DNA from: Smittium mucronatum
Lineage: Eukaryota > Kickxellomycota > Harpellomycetes > Harpellales > Legeriomycetaceae
NCBI GenBank assembly: GCA_001953115.1
Contig: LSSL01001796.1
Location: 1 to 21,745, forward strand
Length of the DNA: 21,745 nucleotides
Direction: 5' to 3'
Part shown: positions 1 to 5,784 of the stretch, one piece after another
How the letters are laid out: each line of letters begins with the position of its first letter
How positions within the stretch are numbered: the stretch's first letter is position 1
The notes under the pieces: model-generated
Database searches by the model: none
Seen by the model: the letters and a program-made list of their open reading frames with translations, nothing else
What the model was told of the DNA's origin: nothing
Program-made: the position numbers and the translations under genes

Positions 1-26
1 TGTAATGAACCAATAGGCTCATTACA
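1..26 (+). promoter_or_regulatory. LTR-end inverted repeat enclosing a CCAAT box
   Basis: TGTAATGA (1-8) is the exact reverse complement of TCATTACA (19-26). The 10-nt loop carries CCAAT at 10-14. The arm is the very tip of the LTR that integrase must process, so the repeat could be an integrase recognition structure. CCAAT could bind a host NF-Y/HAP-type activator. The repeat is seen directly; both roles are inference. The same structure is at the start of the 3' LTR. Confidence 0.5.
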
Positions 27-97
27 CATACGAATCATTTCACCCAATTGAGAAAATCTCTCATAAGCATAATTGGCTGCTAGGAAACTAAAAATGA

Positions 98-105
98 TAT
101 AAATA
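98..105 (+). promoter_or_regulatory. LTR TATA box
   Basis: TATAAATA lies in the LTR 35 bp upstream of base 133, where the self-primer sequence begins. That spacing is normal for a pol II TATA box and its start site, and it independently supports 133 as the RNA 5' end. The duplicate in the 3' LTR is at 5651-5658. Confidence 0.65.
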
Positions 106-108
106 AGG

Positions 109-138
109 AAGCTTAGCCATTTCGGAATGGCTAAGCTT
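109..138 (+). repeat. Perfect 13-bp palindrome in the LTR (4-nt loop)
   Basis: AAGCTTAGCCATT (109-121) and AATGGCTAAGCTT (126-138) are perfect reverse complements separated by TCGG. It begins four bases after the TATA box and its right arm overlaps the predicted RNA start at 133. In an RNA starting there, the left arm is absent at the 5' end but both arms are present in the 3' LTR copy (5662-5691), so the structure could form only near the RNA 3' end. Its function is unknown. It could also act as a DNA operator or merely be structural. Confidence 0.7.
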
Positions 139-143
139 TTCAA
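133..143 (+). other. Predicted RNA 5' end and self-primer
   Basis: AAGCTTTTCAA at 133-143 is the exact reverse complement of TTGAAAAGCTT at 234-244, just after the LTR. In Tf1 of Schizosaccharomyces pombe the first 11 nt of the transcript fold onto the primer-binding site and, after RNase H cleavage, prime minus-strand cDNA. Here the match is also 11 nt and lies 35 bp after a TATA box. The complementarity is seen; the start site and the priming are inferred by analogy. Confidence 0.65.
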
Positions 144-233
144 CTTGTTTCCATCTCCTGACATCTTATGGCCAAATTCATATTTATTACCTTATTCCCT
201 TTTTCTCTCCAAAATAAACCTGATCCTTACAGT

Positions 234-244
234 TTGAAAAGCTT
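234..244 (+). promoter_or_regulatory. Primer-binding site (self-priming type)
   Basis: TTGAAAAGCTT sits two bases after the LTR end, where a primer-binding site is expected. It does not begin with the TGG that pairs with the CCA end of a tRNA. It instead pairs perfectly over 11 nt with the LTR sequence at 133-143. This is the arrangement known from Tf1 and proposed for the Tf1/sushi group. Pairing stops at both ends (T233 opposite C144, and C245 opposite T132). Confidence 0.7.
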
Positions 245-337
245 CTTCTACTCAACCACTATCCTCTAGTTTAAACTCTTACTCAATTGATATTTCATTT
301 TTTTTTTTTTTTTAACTTGAACCTGAAACAAGAAACC
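245..337 (+). other. Gag leader with 16-nt T tract
   Basis: This is untranslated sequence between the primer-binding site and the gag ATG. It contains an uninterrupted run of T at 298-313. The gag frame stays open upstream through this tract, but there is no ATG before 338, so the extra residues are probably not translated. A packaging signal is expected somewhere here but I cannot identify one. Confidence 0.6.
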
Positions 338-1375
338 ATGAACAACCGAGGACAAAACCCGAACCCAAGAGCCTTCTTCCCTGAAAACAACCAAGGACGC
401 CCGGAGGCAATCCCTATCCAGAGTACTGATCCTGAAATGACATGTGAACCTAACCAGAACAACAATCAAGGATTCACAGAATCCGAAATAGTATCGGATC
501 CACCAATCTTTCCTGCAATCCCGGTCACAACTGCTACGAGACTACTGCCAGAGACGACTTTGAAACTTCCTGATGCAGTTAGATTTGATGGAAGTCCAGC
601 TAACTACCAGGCTTTTATGTCAAGCATGAGCCTATACTTCTGGGCTAGACCAGAAGTCTTCAATGAAGAACGGAACAGAATCGTCTACATCGGTGCGCAT
701 CTTTCAGGTCCTGCTTCCGTTTGGTTTGGTAACCTGATTTCCGACAACTCCCAAACCATCCAGTCATTCCCTCTCTTCGTCCAGGAATTCTCGAGAAATT
801 TTTCCGACCCAAGTAGTGGAATACGAGCCCGCGGCCAAATACGTAAACTTCGCCAGGGTGCCAGATCCGTAGCCGCATACGCTGCCGACTTTCGAACCTT
901 GGCCAGAGACAGCGGATACGACCAACTGGCTTTGGTCGATCAGTTCTTAAGGGGATTGAATGACAACGTCATGAACTTTATGATTATGAGCGACCTTCCG
1001 GAAAATCTGGAAAGTAATATAGATATTGCACTCAGAATCGACAATCGCCTGTCAAGCAGAAACATGTTACGACAGGACCATCCCGACTTTTCTTCTCATG
1101 CGTATCGAAGACCGTACTCTGTGCCACAAGCCTCTACTGCTTCCAACATGCAATTCCCACAGACGCACACTACTAACCAAGCATCTACATCAAGCAATTC
1201 TGGACACTCACCCATGGAAATAGATGCCATAACTTCCCGTTTCCGCCCACCTCTTTCCACAGAAGAAAAACAGAGACGTCGTGAGCTTGGCCTCTGTCTA
1301 TACTGTGGACAGCCGGGACATATTATTCCTGATTGCCCCTTAAAGTCTGCCTCGGGAAAAGGCAGATCCCAGTAG
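338..1375 (+). CDS. gag: Gag polyprotein (capsid and nucleocapsid)
   Basis: A 345-residue structural protein that would form the cytoplasmic virus-like particle and bind the element RNA. Residues 1-79 are Asn/Pro-rich and look disordered. Residues 80-240 match the retrotransposon Gag capsid pattern (VRFDGSPANY, then a helical segment with LSGPASVWF and FLRGL). A Ser/Thr-rich linker contains the PMEIDA motif common before the knuckle in such Gags. A CCHC zinc knuckle follows at C320, C323, H328 and C333 (CX2CX4HX4C). I chose ATG 338 because it is the first ATG in frame; the open frame extends further upstream only through the T tract. The TAG stop at 1373-1375 lies inside the frameshift hairpin. 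Pol overlaps in the -1 frame. Confidence 0.94.
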   Translation: MNNRGQNPNPRAFFPENNQGRPEAIPIQSTDPEMTCEPNQNNNQGFTESEIVSDPPIFPAIPVTTATRLLPETTLKLPDAVRFDGSPANYQAFMSSMSLYFWARPEVFNEERNRIVYIGAHLSGPASVWFGNLISDNSQTIQSFPLFVQEFSRNFSDPSSGIRARGQIRKLRQGARSVAAYAADFRTLARDSGYDQLALVDQFLRGLNDNVMNFMIMSDLPENLESNIDIALRIDNRLSSRNMLRQDHPDFSSHAYRRPYSVPQASTASNMQFPQTHTTNQASTSSNSGHSPMEIDAITSRFRPPLSTEEKQRRRELGLCLYCGQPGHIIPDCPLKSASGKGRSQ

Positions 1376-4300
1376 TGAGTAGGAAGCTACTACTGGGATA
1401 TAACTTTATCAATAAGTTATGCTATAGTAGTGTCTCTATCAACAAGTTTCTTTTCTCAATAAAAATATTTTCAAACATTTCAAATTGTTATGTTGATACT
1501 CTATGCCTTATTGATTCAGGAGCTTCTGATAGTTTCATTGACTATAAACTTATCGAATTCCTCAACCTAACTCCCGAAAATCTCAATTATAAAATAAATC
1601 TAGAAACAATAGACGGAAAATCAAATTTAGGACCACCTATCTCTAAACGCTACCCCAATGCCAAAGTGATGTTTGGTACTGACCATTTCGAGACCCTGAC
1701 GGTGTTTCCAATTAATTCTCCAAATATCCCAATTGTCTTAGGGCTTACGTGGTTGAAACTACATAGCCCAACCATAATGTGGAGCAAAAACTCCATCAAA
1801 TTTAATTCGGTGTTCTGTAAACAAAATTGTTACCCTATATCCAAAATAAATGCTATATTTGCTCCCCCTTCAGACGGATCAGACGTCGAATCTAAGACAG
1901 AAACGGAAGGAAATGAAAGCGAAAGTGTCGACTCAGACGAAGATGATTTTTTTGATATCCAGTCTGAGCCGGAAAATATGGATACCATGATCGAATCTCC
2001 CAATAACCTTGTCCCAGAAAGAGAGCCAAAGTACAAAAAACTTATCGCAGACCAAGAAATTGAGGAAATTACGGGTAAAAGCCTACCACCAGAACCCGAT
2101 ACCAACCTAGAAGAGCTTATACAGAACGAAATACCACCAGAGTACAGAGGATTCTCTCCTGTATTTAACAAAAAATTAGCCAATGAACTCCCAGATCACA
2201 GAAAATACGATTGCCCTATAGACCTGAAACCAGAATCTATTCCCTCTTGGGGTCCAATCTACTCATTAACCGAGACAGAACTTAAGACCTTAAAAACTTA
2301 TATAGACGATAACCTAAAGAATGGGTTCATCAAGCCTTCAAAGTCGCCCTATGGTGCTCCGGTGATGTTCACTAAGAAAAAAGACGGTGAGCTTAGACTG
2401 TGCGTCGACTATAGAAAGTTGAACGAGCAGACAATCAAGAACCGACATCCACTACCAAGAATAGACGACTCATTCGACCGTCTCCAGACTGCTAAATATT
2501 TCTCCAAACTGGATCTCAGAGGCGCTTATAATTTGGTCCGAATCCGTAAGGGTGACGAGTGGAAAACAGCTTTCCGTTGCCGATATGGACACTTCGAATA
2601 CAACGTCATGCCTTTCGGGCTAACTAATGCACCTGCAACATTCCAGCATTTTATCAATGACGTACTGCGAGACGTGTTAGATGACTATGCTATTGCATAT
2701 CTGGACGACATTTTGATATTCTCCAACTCCATCTCTGAACATAAGAAACACGTTGGATATGTCCTCGGTAAGTTAATGGAAAATAAGTTGTACTGCAAAC
2801 TATCTAAATGCTTATTCAACAAGACGGAAGTTGACTTCTTAGGACATATAATATCTGCTGATGGTATCCGTTCAGACCCAGAAAAAACATCAAACCTAAC
2901 AAACTGGTCCACACCAAAGAGCGTCAAAGATATTCAAATATTTTTGGGATTTGTTAATTATTATCGAAAGTTTATCCCCAACCTGTCAAATATATCACAT
3001 CCGCTCACTAGCCTGCTAAAAAAGAATACGAAATTCGAATGGTCAGCCGAATCAGAAAGTTCATTTAGGAAAATTATAAGTCTGCTTATTTCCTCACCTG
3101 TTCTAAGCTACCCGGACCCAGAAAAGGGATACTTCGTAGAAACTGACGCTTCTGACTATGCCATGGGTGCAGTTTTATCTCAGAAAGACGATAATAACCA
3201 ACTACACCCCGTATCATATTTCTCTAGAAAATTCACTCCAGCTGAAATTAATTACGACATTTATGATAAAGAAATGTTGGCTATAGTATCAGCATTCAAA
3301 GAGTGGAGGCAATATCTGGAAGGTGCAACAGAAATAATTCAAGTATATACTGATCACAAAAATTTGGAACATTTTAAGACAGCTAAATCCCTGAATCGCA
3401 GACACGCCAGATGGTCACTCTTCTTCACGCGGTTTAATTTCGTAATTACATACCGACCTGGAGTGTTATCTGGAAAACCTGACGCTCTGTCCCGTAGATC
3501 GGAATATATACAAAAAAAACCAATACCACACAATATCCTGCCAATTACACACTTCATAAACTCTATCTCCAGAGCATCGTCAGACCTTAAAAGAGATATA
3601 ATACAAGCCCTAATATCCGATACCTACGCCAAAAAACAATTAGACAAGATCAAAAATAACTCATCCACTAGCACTAATTGCCATCTGAAACTCATAAACG
3701 GAATACTATACCATAGAAATAGTATTTATATACCACAAGCACTAATAGTACAGACAATCCATGACCATCACGACTCTATCCCGGCTGGTCATTTTGGGCT
3801 TAAGAAAACTTTAAATCTCATCAAAAGAAAATACTGGTTCCCTGGAATGAAGTCAGCAGTAAAATCTTATGTACAGACGTGCGATAATTGTAACCGCACA
3901 AAACATAAACTTCATAAAAAACAGGGACTATTGATGCCTCTCCCACCTGCAAAAGAGCCATGGAAATCTATTACAATGGACTTCATAGTAGAGCTACCAA
4001 AATCAGACGGTTTTACTACTATAATGGTTGTTGTTGATAGATTCACCAAGATGGCTCACTTCATTCCTCTCCACAAACTGCCTACCTCAGAGGAAACTGT
4101 ACAGGCTTTTATAAACAACATATTCAAGTTGTATGGGATGCCTGATGAGATAATCTCTGACCGGGGAACACAGTTTACTTCCCACTTCTGGAAGCGTTTG
4201 TTCCAATTACTCGGAGTTAAAATAAAACTCTCATCCTCTTTCCATCCAGAAACCGATGGACAAACAGAGCGTACAAACCAAACTCTGGAAAGATATCTTC

Positions 4301-5049
4301 GATCCTACATTAATTATCAACAATCGAACTGGGCAAAATTGCTCCCTATGGCGGAGTTCTCTTACAATAACTCTACACATACAACAACTAACCACTCACC
4401 GTTTTTTGCCCTTATGGGATATAATCCAAACTTCACAGCGGAAAATATTGGACCATCAGAGGTACCCGCAGCTGAAGATCGCTTATTGTCTCTCAAGAAG
4501 GTGCACGAAGAACTATCCAGAAATCTTGAAAAATCTAGTGCAGCTTTCAAAAAATTTGCAGATAGGAATAGGAAACCTGGAAAAATATTTAAGATTGGTG
4601 ATATGGTTTGGCTGAATGCTAAGAACATCTCCACCTCTCGCCCTTCAAAAAAGTTAGATTATAAATTCCTTGGACCATACAAAGTCATAAAACGAATCAA
4701 CCCGGTAACATACAAGCTCAAACTTCCACCCGATATGAAAATCCACCCCAGCTTTCATGTCAGTCTCCTGGAACCTTATTTAAGAAATACCATCTCAGGA
4801 AGAACAACTGATCCTCCGCCCCCGATAGTTATCAACGGTGAGCAAGAATTCGTGGTCTCAGAAGTTTTGGACTCCAAACTCTATTATGGCAAGCTCTACT
4901 ACCTCCTTGACTGGAAAGGATATACTCCAGCTGATAGATCTTGGGAACCTGCAGAGAATCTAGACTGTTATGTATTAATAAACAAGTTCCACAAAAAATT
5001 CCCAAATAAACCCCGAAACGCTCTCAGAATATGTTATGAAGTAAAATGA
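1333..5049 (+). CDS. pol: Pol polyprotein: protease, RT, RNase H, integrase, chromodomain
   Basis: An open frame of 1238 codons entered from gag by -1 frameshifting near codon 8, so the first codons are not a true start and no ATG is needed. Aspartic protease: DSGAS at 61-65, with a VLGLTWL flap-region motif near 135-141. A strongly acidic linker follows at about 178-215. Reverse transcriptase spans about 292-470 with YLDD at 456-459. RNase H has D605, E647 and D674. Integrase has an HHCC finger (His near 810-819, C850, C853) and catalytic D883, D943 and E979 (D,D35E). A GPY/F-type motif is at 1114-1116. A chromodomain at about 1172-1225 has YLLDWKGYTPADRSWEP. It would copy RNA into cDNA in the particle and insert it in the nucleus, with the chromodomain reading histone marks. 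All catalytic residues are present and there are no stops. Confidence 0.96.
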   Translation: MPLKVCLGKRQIPVVSRKLLLGYNFINKLCYSSVSINKFLFSIKIFSNISNCYVDTLCLIDSGASDSFIDYKLIEFLNLTPENLNYKINLETIDGKSNLGPPISKRYPNAKVMFGTDHFETLTVFPINSPNIPIVLGLTWLKLHSPTIMWSKNSIKFNSVFCKQNCYPISKINAIFAPPSDGSDVESKTETEGNESESVDSDEDDFFDIQSEPENMDTMIESPNNLVPEREPKYKKLIADQEIEEITGKSLPPEPDTNLEELIQNEIPPEYRGFSPVFNKKLANELPDHRKYDCPIDLKPESIPSWGPIYSLTETELKTLKTYIDDNLKNGFIKPSKSPYGAPVMFTKKKDGELRLCVDYRKLNEQTIKNRHPLPRIDDSFDRLQTAKYFSKLDLRGAYNLVRIRKGDEWKTAFRCRYGHFEYNVMPFGLTNAPATFQHFINDVLRDVLDDYAIAYLDDILIFSNSISEHKKHVGYVLGKLMENKLYCKLSKCLFNKTEVDFLGHIISADGIRSDPEKTSNLTNWSTPKSVKDIQIFLGFVNYYRKFIPNLSNISHPLTSLLKKNTKFEWSAESESSFRKIISLLISSPVLSYPDPEKGYFVETDASDYAMGAVLSQKDDNNQLHPVSYFSRKFTPAEINYDIYDKEMLAIVSAFKEWRQYLEGATEIIQVYTDHKNLEHFKTAKSLNRRHARWSLFFTRFNFVITYRPGVLSGKPDALSRRSEYIQKKPIPHNILPITHFINSISRASSDLKRDIIQALISDTYAKKQLDKIKNNSSTSTNCHLKLINGILYHRNSIYIPQALIVQTIHDHHDSIPAGHFGLKKTLNLIKRKYWFPGMKSAVKSYVQTCDNCNRTKHKLHKKQGLLMPLPPAKEPWKSITMDFIVELPKSDGFTTIMVVVDRFTKMAHFIPLHKLPTSEETVQAFINNIFKLYGMPDEIISDRGTQFTSHFWKRLFQLLGVKIKLSSSFHPETDGQTERTNQTLERYLRSYINYQQSNWAKLLPMAEFSYNNSTHTTTNHSPFFALMGYNPNFTAENIGPSEVPAAEDRLLSLKKVHEELSRNLEKSSAAFKKFADRNRKPGKIFKIGDMVWLNAKNISTSRPSKKLDYKFLGPYKVIKRINPVTYKLKLPPDMKIHPSFHVSLLEPYLRNTISGRTTDPPPPIVINGEQEFVVSEVLDSKLYYGKLYYLLDWKGYTPADRSWEPAENLDCYVLINKFHKKFPNKPRNALRICYEVK
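1354..1399 (+). promoter_or_regulatory. Programmed -1 ribosomal frameshift signal (gag to pol)
   Basis: GGGAAAA at 1354-1360 sits exactly in the gag frame as G GGA AAA, the X XXY YYZ form. Five bases later (1361-1365) a perfect 11-bp stem begins: ATCCCAGTAGT at 1366-1376 pairs with ACTACTGGGAT at 1389-1399, with a 12-nt loop and a possible extra G-U pair. The gag stop codon (1373-1375) lies inside the 5' arm, and pol is in the -1 frame from 1354 onward. A weaker 7-bp hairpin (1400-1406 with 1414-1420) follows directly. No other X XXY YYZ heptamer in frame lies in the 43-nt overlap. Confidence 0.88.
4846..4998 (+). other. Chromodomain at the integrase C terminus
   Basis: Residues about 1172-1222 of Pol (EFVVSEVLDSK...YYLLDWKGYTP...SWEPAENL) have the chromodomain layout: a beta-strand, an aromatic-rich sheet, the W-K-G-Y turn and the SWEP segment before the terminal helix. 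In the fungal chromovirus MAGGY such domains bind H3K9-methylated tails and direct integration to heterochromatin. The family is clear. The histone mark recognised by this copy is inferred. Confidence 0.85.
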
Positions 5050-5418
5050 TTTTACTACCAGAACCTCACATACTCCAGAAAACCCTACAAAAAAAAAACA
5101 AACAAAAAACAAAAACAACAAAAACATACAAAACTATAGTGAGATTGGAAGGTAGAGACATTGCCGATAAGGAACCGTATAGAAGTGCCGAGTTCTATGA
5201 ATAAGAGCTAGATTCCGATTCTCATCGGAAACGACTTTAGCTTGGATATCCAGACATTACCTCATGTGGCAGCAAACCTAGACATGCATATGCACCAGGA
5301 CGCACCTCCGCGAATGAAATAATGAGTGAAATAACTCTAGCTAACTCCCAAGAAGCCCAACCTCAACCGAATATTACTCCGAGGATTCTACCATCGAATC
5401 TCACATAGTTCATATTTT
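5050..5418 (+). other. 3' untranslated region, first part, with A-rich tract
   Basis: Non-coding sequence after the pol TGA (5047-5049). An A-rich, almost T-free tract (AAAAAAAAAC and AAC-type units) occupies about 5088-5131. The remainder is mixed sequence with no ORF that I trust. Read on the minus strand, the A-rich tract is a T-rich tract and is the nearest possible pol III stop for the tRNA-like unit at 5419-5490, roughly 300 nt downstream of it. Confidence 0.6.
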
Positions 5419-5490
5419 TGCTCTCACCAGGATTCGAACCCGGATCGCAATCAGTTTTGACCGCAACTAATACCGCTATACCATAAGAGC
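5419..5490 (-). tRNA. Antisense tRNA-like sequence in the 3' UTR (probably a pseudo-tRNA)
   Basis: On the minus strand from 5490, GCTCTTA pairs with TGAGAGC as a full 7-bp acceptor (one G-U pair), followed by an A discriminator at 5419. The A box TGGTATAGCGG fits TRGYNNARNGG exactly. The T arm is CCGGG-TTCGAAT-CCTGG, and the B box GGTTCGAATCC is perfect. The length, 72 nt including the discriminator, is normal. The anticodon arm is odd: GCGGT pairs with ATTGC through two G-U pairs around an 8-nt loop (CAAAACTG) without the conserved U33, and the D stem is weak. No amino acid can be assigned. Pol III promoter function may survive even if decoding does not. There is no T run close downstream on this strand. 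The T arm and variable loop look most like tRNA-Gln. Confidence 0.6.
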
Positions 5491-5540
5491 TATCAGTTCC
5501 GACATAAAGTTTAATTAAGAGTGATAAATTTTCGTCTTTT

Positions 5541-5550
5541 AGGGAGGAGA
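5541..5550 (+). promoter_or_regulatory. Polypurine tract
   Basis: AGGGAGGAGA, followed by TAG, lies directly before the 3' LTR at 5554. This all-purine run is the RNase H-resistant primer for plus-strand DNA synthesis in LTR elements and sits in the expected place. Confidence 0.88.
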
Positions 5551-5553
5551 TAG

Positions 5554-5784
5554 TGTAATGAACCAATAGGCTCATTACACATACGAATCATTTCACCCAA
5601 TTGAGAAAATCTCTCATAAGCATAATTGGCTGCTAGGAAACTAAAAATGATATAAATAAGGAAGCTTAGCCATTTCGGAATGGCTAAGCTTTTCAACTTG
5701 TTTCCATCTCCTGACATCTTATGGCCAAATTCATATTTATTACCTTATTCCCTTTTTCTCTCCAAAATAAACCTGATCCTTACA
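5554..5784 (+). repeat. 3' long terminal repeat
   Basis: Identical to 1-231 in a base-by-base reading. It carries the second copies of the TATA box (5651-5658), the palindrome (5662-5691), the self-primer sequence (5686-5696) and AATAAA (5766-5771). Preceded by G at 5553, the terminal inverted repeat extends to 9 bp in this copy. Confidence 0.96.
5766..5771 (+). terminator. LTR polyadenylation signal
   Basis: AATAAA lies 13 bases before the 3' LTR end, so cleavage would fall at or near the LTR boundary. This would leave a very short U5. The 5' LTR copy is at 213-218. A hexamer alone in T/A-rich DNA is modest evidence, but position and context fit. Confidence 0.55.

Larger units (their letters stand above)
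1..231 (+). repeat. 5' long terminal repeat
   Basis: The sequence starts TGTAA and ends TTACA, a perfect 5-bp inverted terminus with the usual TG...CA ends, and it recurs at 5554-5784 with no difference that I can find. It contains a CCAAT motif at 10-14, a TATA-like box at 98-105, a 30-nt palindrome at 109-138 and an AATAAA signal at 213-218. If transcription starts at about 133, U3 is roughly 1-132. The identity of the two LTRs implies insertion too recent for mutations to have separated them. Confidence 0.96.
1..5784 (+). mobile_element. Complete Ty3/Gypsy chromovirus LTR retrotransposon (Tf1/sushi-like)
   Basis: Two direct 231-bp LTRs (1-231 and 5554-5784) appear identical base for base. 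Between them lie, in order, a primer-binding site, gag, a -1 frameshift signal, pol with protease-RT-RNase H-integrase-chromodomain, a 3' UTR and a polypurine tract. RT before integrase is the Ty3/Gypsy order, and the C-terminal chromodomain makes it a chromovirus. Both ORFs are uninterrupted, so the copy looks autonomous and recently inserted. The left target-site duplication cannot be checked because the window starts at the first LTR base; the first flanking bases on the right are AAATC. The element is visibly richer in G+C than the DNA around it. Confidence 0.96.

Noticed and set aside
232..249. Conventional tRNA primer-binding site
   Set aside because: No TGG follows the LTR, whereas an 11-nt self-complementary site is present.
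298..313. Gag translation starting upstream of the T tract
   Set aside because: The upstream open frame has no ATG and would add only a Phe-rich run; ATG 338 is the first and fits Gag.
1830..2183. 117-codon frame opposite pol
   Set aside because: Antisense shadow of the Ser/Glu/Asp-rich acidic linker between protease and RT.
4256..4615. 119-codon + frame inside pol
   Set aside because: Out-of-frame shadow of the integrase region, whose pol frame is fully conserved.
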